From Sulfurimonas sp. (GTDB lineage Bacteria; Campylobacterota; Campylobacteria; Campylobacterales; Sulfurimonadaceae), in contig QNZR01000112.1 of the NCBI GenBank assembly GCA_003978475.1, positions 1 through 5,604 on the forward strand: a DNA stretch of 5,604 nt, given 5' to 3'. The notes below the pieces were generated by a model. That model was not told the origin of the DNA. It searched no databases and was given only the letters and a program-made list of their open reading frames with translations. Within the stretch, counting starts at the first letter, position 1. The number at the start of each line of letters is the position of its first letter. Of the stretch, positions 1 to 5,604 are shown piece by piece. A program made the position numbers and the translations under genes.

Positions 1-245
1 GCCGGCGAATAAGTATGTACCTCACCGCCCATCTTTTCATGAGCCAGCATGGCCTCATGCAGACCGCTGGCAGTGCAACCGTGCAGATATTTTTTGATTA
101 GGGCAAAGGTACCGTGCATCGCAAAGCCTTTGAGTGCCAAAATGATCCTGGCACCGCTTTCTTGTTGAACCCGATCCAAAATCTTCAGATTTTGCTCCAG
201 GAGTGCTTCATCGCAAACATAACACGGTGTCGGTATCTGCTTCAT
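1..245 (-). CDS. nspC: Carboxynorspermidine/carboxyspermidine decarboxylase, N-terminal part (runs off left edge)
   Basis: Only the first 81 codons plus two bases are present. The product is a PLP-dependent, fold-type III (alanine racemase-like) decarboxylase that makes (nor)spermidine from its carboxylated precursor in the cytoplasm; this is the usual spermidine route in Campylobacterota. The visible part carries the family's N-terminal signature: IPTPCYV at residues 4-10, ILALKGFAM at 35-43 with the likely PLP-binding lysine K39, then GCTASGLHEA at 56-65 and GGEVHTYSP at 73-81. An in-frame ATG five codons upstream (258-260, giving MRLETMKQ) is an alternative start. Neither has a strong Shine-Dalgarno: GAGA lies near the inner ATG, and AAAGAACAGG lies before the outer one. 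The gene follows the symporter by 10-25 bases on the same strand, so co-transcription is likely. Identification is from recalled family motifs, and the C-terminal half was not seen. Confidence 0.88.
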   Translation of the reverse strand, partial: MKQIPTPCYVCDEALLEQNLKILDRVQQESGARIILALKGFAMHGTFALIKKYLHGCTASGLHEAMLAHEKMGGEVHTYSP

Positions 246-270
246 CGTCTCTAGTCGCATCGCCTGTTCT

Positions 271-1620
271 TTAGTGCTTTTTATGGGTTTGTTCTACAAA
301 ATCGGCAATGTCATGTTCAACACGCTCGTTAATATGAACCTCCTCAATGCGTCCGGCAGCAGGGTCGTTAAAACATGCCACATCAAACTGCTTTTCACTT
401 TTGGCAATAATGACCGATACGGTAGCATCGCCCGAAACATTCACGGCAGTACGCACCATATCAAGCAGACGATCTACTCCAAGAATCAGTCCGATTCCCT
501 CAAGCGGCAACCCTACCTGAGTAAATACCATAGAGAGCATGATCAGTCCGACTCCCGGTACTCCTGCCGTTCCGATAGAGGCCAGGACCGACATTAAAAT
601 GACCGTTAAATACCCGGATAGTCCCAAATCAACACCGTAGGCATTGGCAATAAAAACTGTGGCAACACCTTGCATAATGGCGGTGCCGTCCATATTGATG
701 GTAGCACCAAAAGGCACGGTAAACGACGCTACCGAATTCTTGACACCCAGACGATCTGTCACGGTCTTTAATGTGACGGGAATGGTCGCATTGGAGCTCG
801 AAGTACTAAAGGCAAAGATTTGAACATTGCGTAATTTTTTCATTAACATGACGGGGCTTAAATTGGTAAAAAGCTTAAACAGCACACTCAAAGTGACAAA
901 CAGATGAATCAGCAGTGCGGCAATAAGTACTGCTACATACGACCCCAGCTCCAGCAACAGATCCAGCCCCAAATCCGATATGGCTTTGGCAATGAGAGCA
1001 AATACGGCATAGGGCGCGACACTCATGACAATATTGACCATATTCATCATGACTTCATTCATCAACTCAATAGATTCCACCAAAGGCTTGGCTTTGCTAC
1101 CGACCATCAGAATGGAGATACCGGCTAAAATAGAGAAGAAAATGATCTGAAGCATTTGTCCTGTTGCCATAGCATCTACAATATTACCGGGAATAATATT
1201 GATTAACACCTGAGAAAGCGCCGGCGCTTCTGCTGCATTAAAGGTAGTGCTTGAAGTCAAGTTGGCTCCCTCACCCACACCCAAAGAAGATGCCAGACTG
1301 ATGGCAACGGCAATCGCAATAGCCGTTGTCAAAAGGTACAGACCAAAAGATTTCATTCCTACGCGTCCAAGTGTCGAGACATCACCGATGCCCAAAACAC
1401 CACTTAGTAAAGAGAAAATCACCAAAGGTACGACCAGCATTTTCAACGCCGTAATAAACATCACCCCTATAATATGGAAGAGTCCGTGAACAACATAGGC
1501 TCCTATGAGGGTATCATCACAGTTAAGTCCACTGCCGTTAATGGCAAGTCCGACCACAATACCCAAAAACATTCCTAAAAGTACTTTAGTCGTTAACGTC
1601 ATTTTTTGCTCTTTTTTCAT
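271..1620 (-). CDS. Dicarboxylate/amino acid:cation symporter (GltP/GltT, DAACS/SLC1 family)
   Basis: A 449-residue inner-membrane transporter of the glutamate/aspartate:Na+ (or H+) symporter family, of usual family length. The many hydrophobic segments fit the eight-helix, two-hairpin fold. Visible landmarks, in order, are the serine-rich hairpin 1 motif STSSSNATIP (272-281), the Na+-site motif NMDGT (309-313), the hairpin 2 motif GTAGVPG (350-356) and the last helix LLDMVRTAVNVSGD (385-398). In that helix D387, R390, T391, N394 and D398 line up with the substrate- and Na+-binding residues of archaeal GltPh. The arginine argues for an acidic substrate (Asp, Glu) rather than a neutral one. 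The last ~40 residues form a charged, probably cytoplasmic tail. The open frame extends upstream to 1815, but the ATG at 1620 is chosen because AAAAGGG sits 6 bases before it, a promoter lies just upstream, and the extension would overlap the divergent gene. Exact substrate is not decided by sequence. Confidence 0.93.
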   Translation of the reverse strand: MKKEQKMTLTTKVLLGMFLGIVVGLAINGSGLNCDDTLIGAYVVHGLFHIIGVMFITALKMLVVPLVIFSLLSGVLGIGDVSTLGRVGMKSFGLYLLTTAIAIAVAISLASSLGVGEGANLTSSTTFNAAEAPALSQVLINIIPGNIVDAMATGQMLQIIFFSILAGISILMVGSKAKPLVESIELMNEVMMNMVNIVMSVAPYAVFALIAKAISDLGLDLLLELGSYVAVLIAALLIHLFVTLSVLFKLFTNLSPVMLMKKLRNVQIFAFSTSSSNATIPVTLKTVTDRLGVKNSVASFTVPFGATINMDGTAIMQGVATVFIANAYGVDLGLSGYLTVILMSVLASIGTAGVPGVGLIMLSMVFTQVGLPLEGIGLILGVDRLLDMVRTAVNVSGDATVSVIIAKSEKQFDVACFNDPAAGRIEEVHINERVEHDIADFVEQTHKKH

Positions 1621-1626
1621 TAAAAA

Positions 1627-1633
1627 CCCTTTT
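1627..1633 (-). promoter_or_regulatory. Ribosome binding site of the symporter
   Basis: On the minus strand this reads AAAAGGG, followed by a 6-base A/T spacer and then ATG. It decides the start at 1620 over the longer open frame that begins at 1815. Confidence 0.75.
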
Positions 1634-1644
1634 AAAAGTTTGTA

Positions 1645-1657
1645 ATTATAGTATAAT
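1645..1657. promoter_or_regulatory. Divergent promoter core: palindrome with a TATAAT on each strand
   Basis: The 13-base sequence ATTATAGTATAAT is a perfect palindrome except for its central base. Read on the plus strand it gives TATAAT at 1652-1657, about 38 bases before the ligase ATG. Read on the minus strand it gives TATAAT at 1650-1645, about 25 bases before the symporter ATG. Predicted transcripts would start near 1664 (plus) and 1638 (minus), each leaving a short leader that contains the Shine-Dalgarno. No good -35 hexamer is visible on either strand, as is common for sigma-70 promoters in Campylobacterota. The position between two divergent genes supports the call; the start sites are inferred. 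Confidence 0.6.
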
Positions 1658-1694
1658 CCTCGATGCATAATTGATCTACGACACGGAATATACG

Positions 1695-3407
1695 ATGAAA
1701 AACGCTTATGACCTCCAGGAAGTAACATTAGCAGCACTGCTTGAGCGAAGCTTTGCTCTGTATCATGAACGCAAGTGCGTCTGCTATGTTGAAGGTGAAA
1801 CCATGACCTATGCACACTTTTATGAGAAAGTGCACGATGTCATTAAACAACTACGCACACTTGGCATTGGTCCGGGGGATCACATTGCCATTTTAAGTGA
1901 AAACATGCCGCATTGGGGTGTTGCCTATTTTGCCATTACCACTATGGGAGCGGTGGCTGTACCGATCTTACCTGATTTTCATACCTCAGAAGTCCACCAT
2001 ATTCTCAAAGACTCCCTCTCAAAAGGCATTTTTGTATCTGAAAAATATTTGGATACGGTCTTGGAACAGGAAGAAAACGGTCTGCTTTTCGCTATTGACC
2101 TGAAAACGTTATCGATGATTGAAGAGCTTAATAAACCCGACCTTGTCACAGAAAAATTTGAGCAGTTTAAAAAGAGTATGGGAGAGCTTCGCGAAACCTT
2201 TCTTAGCAATTCGGTACCGGAGAATAGCGAACCCGTACGAGTAGCAGAAGATGACCTGGCAGTACTTCTTTACACATCAGGAACGACCGGTCACTCCAAA
2301 GGAGTCATGCTCACCCACAAAAACCTCACTTCAAATGCCATGTCAACCCGCTGTGTCATTACCACCATGCCCGATGATCGTTTTCTTTCGATTCTGCCGC
2401 TGGCACACACGTTAGAGTGTACGGTCGGTATGCTGGTTCCCCTTTTGCACGGCAGCGCCATCTATTATTTAAACAAAGTGCCGACACCGACCATTTTGCT
2501 TAAAGCCATGCAGCAGGTTCGGCCGACTTACATGCTGAGTGTTCCTCTGGTCATTGAAAAAATTTGTAAAACCAAGGTGTTTCCGAAGTTTCAAAGCAAC
2601 CTGGTGATTCGCAATCTCTACAAAATACCGTTCTTTCGAAAATTAATTCATCGCTCTGCCGGCAAAAAACTCATGGAGTCTTTTGGTGGAAAAATTCGTT
2701 TTTTCGGCATTGGGGGTGCCCCCCTGTCACCTCTGGTAGAAAAGTTTCTCATTGAAGCCCGTTTTCCGTATGTCATCGGTTACGGACTGACCGAGACCTC
2801 GCCTCTTTTGGCAGGAACCCCGTCTCAAAAACCCAAACTGCGCTCTACCGGACCTGCCATGGATGGGATCGAGTTAAAACTGCATAACTATAACCCTCAC
2901 ACCAAAGAGGGAGAGATTATTGCGCGCGGTCCCAATATTATGAAGGGATATTATAAAGATCCTGAACGCACCGCAGAGGTTCTTAACGATGAAGGATGGT
3001 TTTTCACCGGAGATTTAGGCTATTTTGATGATGAGGGCTACTTGTTCATCAGCGGACGCAGCAAGAATGTTATTATTGGACCTAGCGGCGAAAATATCTA
3101 TCCTGAACAGATTGAAGCGGTCATTAATGAGAATGAGTATATAGCAGATTCTTTAGTGTATGATCAAGAAGGTAAACTCGTTGCCCGCATCCATCTTGAC
3201 TATGAACGTATTGATGAGAAGTTTTCAGCTAACCAACATGCAGATTCCGAACTCCGGGAAGATATTGACGCCTATCTCGAGGAGTTGCGCCTGCAAACCA
3301 ACAAAAAGCTCTCTGCCTTCAAGAAAATTCATAAGTTTATTGAACACAGTGAACCTTTTGTTACCACACCAACCAAAAAAATTAAAAGGTACCTTTACAT
3401 ATCATGA
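1695..3407 (+). CDS. AMP-forming long-chain acyl-CoA synthetase-like ligase (ANL superfamily)
   Basis: A 570-residue adenylate-forming ligase, expected to activate a carboxylic (probably fatty) acid with ATP to acyl-AMP and pass it to CoA, or possibly to a carrier protein. Core motifs are intact and in order: P-loop-like YTSGTTGHSKGV (193-204), YGLTETSP (363-370), GWFFTGDLG (434-442), the hinge region GRSKNVIIG (454-462) and C-terminal TPTKKIKR (558-565), where K562 fits the catalytic lysine of the family's A10 motif. Length and the LPLAHTLECTVG stretch (234-245) fit the long-chain FadD-like branch, but substrate cannot be read from sequence. The frame is open from a TTG at 1671. I prefer the ATG at 1695 because GGA lies 7 bases before it and the TTG would sit almost at the predicted transcription start. 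The 3' end overlaps the RNase gene by four bases (ATGA), implying one operon and coupled translation. Confidence 0.92.
   Translation: MKNAYDLQEVTLAALLERSFALYHERKCVCYVEGETMTYAHFYEKVHDVIKQLRTLGIGPGDHIAILSENMPHWGVAYFAITTMGAVAVPILPDFHTSEVHHILKDSLSKGIFVSEKYLDTVLEQEENGLLFAIDLKTLSMIEELNKPDLVTEKFEQFKKSMGELRETFLSNSVPENSEPVRVAEDDLAVLLYTSGTTGHSKGVMLTHKNLTSNAMSTRCVITTMPDDRFLSILPLAHTLECTVGMLVPLLHGSAIYYLNKVPTPTILLKAMQQVRPTYMLSVPLVIEKICKTKVFPKFQSNLVIRNLYKIPFFRKLIHRSAGKKLMESFGGKIRFFGIGGAPLSPLVEKFLIEARFPYVIGYGLTETSPLLAGTPSQKPKLRSTGPAMDGIELKLHNYNPHTKEGEIIARGPNIMKGYYKDPERTAEVLNDEGWFFTGDLGYFDDEGYLFISGRSKNVIIGPSGENIYPEQIEAVINENEYIADSLVYDQEGKLVARIHLDYERIDEKFSANQHADSELREDIDAYLEELRLQTNKKLSAFKKIHKFIEHSEPFVTTPTKKIKRYLYIS
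3385..3396. repeat. 12-base palindrome over the RNase upstream region
   Basis: AAAGGTACCTTT is perfectly self-complementary and lies inside the last codons of the ligase gene. It contains the only Shine-Dalgarno-like AAGG ahead of the RNase start, about 14 bases away. It could be a chance product of codons for Lys-Arg-Tyr-Leu. A regulatory role is not shown. Confidence 0.4.
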
Positions 3408-4096
3408 TGAAAAAAATCGTACTACTACTGGTTTCTATTCTTCTTGGTGCAGCCTTGTATGCGTACTCCAGCCATAGCAGCGCTACAGCAAATACTCAGG
3501 TTTCAACACGCAATGCCCTGGCAATTAGCTGGCAAAATGCTTTTTGTCAGACCCATCAGAAAAAACGGGAATGTCGCAATGTCAAAAAGACCGATTTTTC
3601 TGCGTCACATTTTACGCTGCATGGATTATGGCCACAGCCACGAAACAATACCTACTGTAAACCGACAAAAAAGCTTTGGCTCAACCCCTCGCTCTATCAG
3701 GAGCTGCTACGGGTAATGCCGGCTGCAAAAAGCGGCTTGCATCAACACGAGTGGAAAAAACACGGTACCTGCTATCACACAACCCCGGAGCGCTATTTTG
3801 AAGATTCAATAATGCTGCTGGCACAGATCAACAACTCCTATGTTCGTGATTTCTTTGTCCGAAATGTCGGAAATCATGTTACGATTAAGCAGGTACGTCT
3901 TGCATTCGACAAAGCTTTCGGAAAAGGAAGTGGACGCAAAGTGACCATGCAGTGCAACAGCGGTCTCATTACAGAACTTCGCATTAACCTCGAAGGAGAT
4001 ATTTCCAAAGCCAAAACCTTTGGTGCCCTGCTGAAAAATGCTCCCATGGCGCGCCACAGCTGTCAAAAAGGACGTATTGACCGCGTCGGTTTTTAG
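3404..4096 (+). CDS. Exported ribonuclease T2 family protein
   Basis: A 230-residue secreted or periplasmic endoribonuclease of the RNase T2 family (relatives include E. coli RNase I), which cleaves RNA through 2',3'-cyclic phosphates. The N-terminus is a signal peptide: MMKK followed by a hydrophobic run to about residue 20, with possible cleavage after ALYA or ATA, and no lipobox. The mature part has ISWQNAFC (41-48), active-site block I FTLHGLWP (70-77, catalytic H73) and block II HEWKKHGTC (115-123, with H115, E116, K119, H120). Six cysteines (48, 57, 85, 123, 184, 220) suit disulfide bonds formed in the periplasm. All catalytic residues are present, so activity is expected. The start ATG overlaps the ligase stop as ATGA; a second ATG follows at 3407 and cannot be excluded. 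The Shine-Dalgarno is poor, so initiation probably depends on ribosomes ending the ligase. Confidence 0.93.
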   Translation: MMKKIVLLLVSILLGAALYAYSSHSSATANTQVSTRNALAISWQNAFCQTHQKKRECRNVKKTDFSASHFTLHGLWPQPRNNTYCKPTKKLWLNPSLYQELLRVMPAAKSGLHQHEWKKHGTCYHTTPERYFEDSIMLLAQINNSYVRDFFVRNVGNHVTIKQVRLAFDKAFGKGSGRKVTMQCNSGLITELRINLEGDISKAKTFGALLKNAPMARHSCQKGRIDRVGF

Positions 4097-4112
4097 AAGC
4101 TGCTCACTGCAC

Positions 4113-5276
4113 TCAGAGCGCATTATACTGAACAGGTAATCGTTGCAGCAGTGACGTAATTTTAACAATATCTTCTTTTTTAAGTTCATGATAGGACTTG
4201 GTCATTTTAAAAATATGAACAACTTCCGTCACCGTAATGCCGTACGGATCTTTTTTGGAGATATTAAGCACGCCGTTGGCATTGGCTTTGACATACTCAA
4301 GGTTTTTTCGGCTATGCTGAAAGTAGTACGCCAGCGTCAGCTCTCCGGTATGCTCTTTGTCGATCGACACCATAACCTTCTGAGGAATTTTAGCCGTCGT
4401 ACCGGGATAGAGTTTTTGAAATTCTTCCGCCTCCATATAGCCGATGTAAATTTTTGTAAAGAGATCAATAAACCGGGTTACGTCAGGACGCTTCAAAAAT
4501 TTCATATTGATAATATAATTATTGTGGTTCCGCAGACCCGTAAAAATCCACCCCAATACATTATAGTAACGAAACGGATGGGTTTTGAGACTTCGGGTTC
4601 CGACAATATTTTTGGCATGAATTTTTTTAAGCGGCTTTCTGCTGTGATTGCGTTCTATAATAATTTTCTGATAATATCGCTGTGCGGAAAACGGTTTGGT
4701 TAACCAGACGGTGCAGTATGAGGGCAGCTGTTTCACTCCGGTGGCTCCCTCATCGACAATAATAAGCGATTTAATCGTATACTCGGGGAAGAGGACGTTT
4801 AGCAGTGCTTTTTTCTTACGCAGCCTTTTTTTCAAGTTAGAGAGGGATTTAACCAAAGTCATCTCAACAAAGTAGAGCTCTTTTCCAGCACAAAAAAGGG
4901 CATCAAATTCTCCAATTTCTTTACTTTTGGTACGATAAACAATTTGCCCCTTTGCACTGATAGAAAGTGCGTTGGAAAGTGCCTTGGTTCGGGGTTTGTG
5001 TGGTCCTTTAATAATAAACTCGGTAATTTCGGTATGTTTGAGTGCATGACGCAGCAGTATCTCATACATCACATTTTCAAAAACCTCTCCTTCAAAAGAG
5101 CGATAGGCACTCAAAAACCTTGGATCATCCTTGTCAATTCCCTCTTTCTCAAGTCGTGCCAAATGCTTGGTGGCATACTCATAGTAAAGAACATTATCGG
5201 CTATGTCACTTTCATCAATAGTTTTGATTTCCGGTGTCATGATTAAAAACTTATTATGCGTTTGTTGCTGTTTCAT
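4113..5276 (-). CDS. Uncharacterised protein with a PD-(D/E)XK nuclease-like pattern
   Basis: Not recognised by name. This is a soluble 387-residue protein with no signal peptide or membrane span. Residues 61-76 (starting FEGEVFEN) look like the first helix of restriction-endonuclease-like folds, which carries a conserved Glu. They are followed by the hairpin GEFDALF (122-128) and the strand LYFVEMTLVKS (134-144). D125, then 12 residues, then E138 resembles the D...ExK active site. Position +2 is T140 rather than Lys, and the nearest Lys is K143. A very basic helix follows (148-156, LKKRLRKKK). The layout recalls nuclease domains of the Card1/DUF1887 kind, but this is pattern matching only. 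The C-terminal 170 residues match nothing I know. Start: M1 at 5276 lies about 20 bases after a predicted TATAAT; M13 at 5240 is an alternative; neither has a clear Shine-Dalgarno. The gene converges on the RNase gene, 16 bases apart. Confidence 0.85.
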   Translation of the reverse strand: MKQQQTHNKFLIMTPEIKTIDESDIADNVLYYEYATKHLARLEKEGIDKDDPRFLSAYRSFEGEVFENVMYEILLRHALKHTEITEFIIKGPHKPRTKALSNALSISAKGQIVYRTKSKEIGEFDALFCAGKELYFVEMTLVKSLSNLKKRLRKKKALLNVLFPEYTIKSLIIVDEGATGVKQLPSYCTVWLTKPFSAQRYYQKIIIERNHSRKPLKKIHAKNIVGTRSLKTHPFRYYNVLGWIFTGLRNHNNYIINMKFLKRPDVTRFIDLFTKIYIGYMEAEEFQKLYPGTTAKIPQKVMVSIDKEHTGELTLAYYFQHSRKNLEYVKANANGVLNISKKDPYGITVTEVVHIFKMTKSYHELKKEDIVKITSLLQRLPVQYNAL

Positions 5277-5303
5277 TAATTATCAATATCATCTGTTTTT
5301 TAA

Positions 5304-5309
5304 ATTATA
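5304..5309 (-). promoter_or_regulatory. Predicted -10 box for the nuclease-like gene
   Basis: The minus strand reads TATAAT here, in a strongly A/T-rich 45-base gap between two same-strand genes. A transcript would start near 5297, giving a leader of about 20 bases to the ATG at 5276. No -35 hexamer is convincing. The box suggests the gene has its own promoter rather than depending wholly on read-through. Confidence 0.5.
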
Positions 5310-5312
5310 GCT

Positions 5313-5330
5313 AAAAAATAACTATTTTTT
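5313..5330. repeat. A/T-only inverted repeat at the end of the upstream gene
   Basis: AAAAAATA, a 2-base spacer, then TATTTTTT: eight perfectly complementary bases on each side. It covers the last lysine codons and TAG stop of the basic-tail gene and sits just before the predicted -10 box of the next gene. With no G-C pairs it is a poor terminator stem, but it could be a regulator site or a bent promoter-upstream element. Confidence 0.4.
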
Positions 5331-5579
5331 ACGATTTTTAGTATTCTTATGGTCAGAACCTTCTATAAAGGTCGGTCCATCACGTTTCGTACGTTTTTTT
5401 CTTTTAGCCGGACCTCGACGTTGTCGATTGCCAAAAGCGCCTTGCGTACTGTATGCTTTTGGAATCGGTTTAACCTCGGAGCTTTTGGCACCTTTTTCAT
5501 GAATACGACGTGCATAGCCCGCGACGTGAAGTTGCGGTATTTTAAACTTAATGAAATATAAAATCGGTATTGGTTCATT
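5322..5579 (-). CDS. 3' end of an unrecognised gene encoding a basic tail; frame interrupted
   Basis: This frame is open from just after a TAA (5580-5582) down to a TAG (5322-5324) and has no ATG, GTG or TTG. Its composition looks truly coding: PQLHVAGYARRIHEKG, then PIPKAYSTQGAFGNRQRRGP, a lysine/arginine cluster AKRKKRTKR, then DGPTFIEGSDHK and an NRKK end. Such basic tails are common in RNA-binding proteins (for example some DEAD-box helicases), but the gene is not recognised. The neighbouring frame has ATG at 5578 and is also open to the right edge; it joins this frame by a -1 shift at TTTAAAA (5540-5546), or by one missing A in the AAAA run. Starting at that ATG the joined product would be 85 residues. 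It may instead be the end of a longer gene beyond the window. Programmed frameshift, sequencing error and decayed gene all remain possible. Confidence 0.5.
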   Translation of the reverse strand, partial: NEPIPILYFIKFKIPQLHVAGYARRIHEKGAKSSEVKPIPKAYSTQGAFGNRQRRGPAKRKKRTKRDGPTFIEGSDHKNTKNRKK

Positions 5580-5604
5580 TTATCGTATGTATTACCGATT
5601 TTAT
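5558..5604. repeat. 12-base perfect inverted repeat reaching the window edge
   Basis: ATAAAATCGGTA (5558-5569) and its exact complement TACCGATTTTAT (5593-5604) flank a 23-base loop. The right arm ends at the last base of the window, so the repeat may be longer. The stem includes four G-C pairs. In transcripts of the minus strand the hairpin would end about 11 bases before the TTTAAAA heptamer. It could be an RNA hairpin, a regulator site, or part of a larger repeat outside the window. Confidence 0.6.

Noticed and set aside
1621..1815. N-terminal extension of the symporter to the ATG at 1815
   Set aside because: The extra 65 residues include Cys/Arg/His-rich sequence unlike the family N-terminus, would overlap the divergent ligase gene, and ignore the AAAAGGG site and promoter before 1620.
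4097..4125. Possible bidirectional terminator between the convergent genes
   Set aside because: Only a 4-base GCTC/GAGC stem with a 10-base loop is visible, and neither strand has a T-run directly after it.
4188..4703. Plus-strand open frame of 171 codons opposite the nuclease-like gene
   Set aside because: It lies wholly inside the 387-codon minus-strand gene, which has better protein-like composition. It has no Shine-Dalgarno or family motif.
5349..5561. Plus-strand open frame over the basic-tail region
   Set aside because: It is the antisense shadow of the lysine/arginine-rich frame and has no promoter or recognisable motif.
5363..5578. 71-codon minus-strand frame read without a frame change
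   Set aside because: After about codon 13 its composition looks like a shadow, whereas the -1 frame gives a coherent basic tail ending at a sensible stop. Only its first part is kept, as a possible upstream frame.
1..5604. CRISPR array, tRNA/rRNA genes, transposase or phage genes
   Set aside because: No regularly spaced repeats, no tRNA-like stretches and no mobile-element motifs were seen on either strand.

Overview
The window looks like chromosomal DNA from a bacterium of the phylum Campylobacterota (epsilonproteobacteria), probably a free-living Sulfurovum, Sulfurimonas or Sulfuricurvum type. This is inferred from three things: a carboxynorspermidine decarboxylase of the NspC type, moderate-to-low GC with A-rich Shine-Dalgarno sites, and AT-rich promoters with a clear TATAAT but no convincing -35 box. 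No rRNA, tRNA, CRISPR array, transposase or phage gene was seen, and there is no gene-free stretch longer than about 90 bases.

Left part (minus strand, 1-1620): a Na+-coupled acidic amino acid/dicarboxylate symporter of the GltP/GltT family (449 residues). It is followed within 10-26 bases by the first 81 codons of nspC, which runs off the left edge. The two are probably one operon. Aspartate supplied by the symporter could feed aspartate semialdehyde, which is used in making carboxy(nor)spermidine; that link is inference.

Middle part (plus strand, 1652-4096): a long-chain acyl-CoA synthetase-like AMP-forming ligase (570 residues) is transcribed divergently from the symporter. The shared 74-base spacer holds a near-perfect palindrome supplying a TATAAT on each strand. 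The ligase overlaps an exported RNase T2-family ribonuclease (230 residues) by an ATGA junction, so the two are translationally coupled. This pairing of functions is unusual.

Right part (minus strand, 4113-5604): an unrecognised 387-residue protein converges on the RNase gene with a 16-base gap. Its residue pattern resembles a PD-(D/E)XK nuclease core with the catalytic lysine displaced. Upstream of it, on the same strand, is the 3' end of a gene coding for a very basic tail. Its reading frame has no ordinary start codon and is cut off by a stop. A -1 frame change at a T TTA AAA heptamer joins it to an open frame that continues to the window edge. A 12-base perfect inverted repeat lies just before that site.

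Most worth following up are the putative nuclease with the altered active site, the frame break with its slippery heptamer, and the acyl ligase-RNase T2 pair. I see no clear sign of a complete new multi-gene system.
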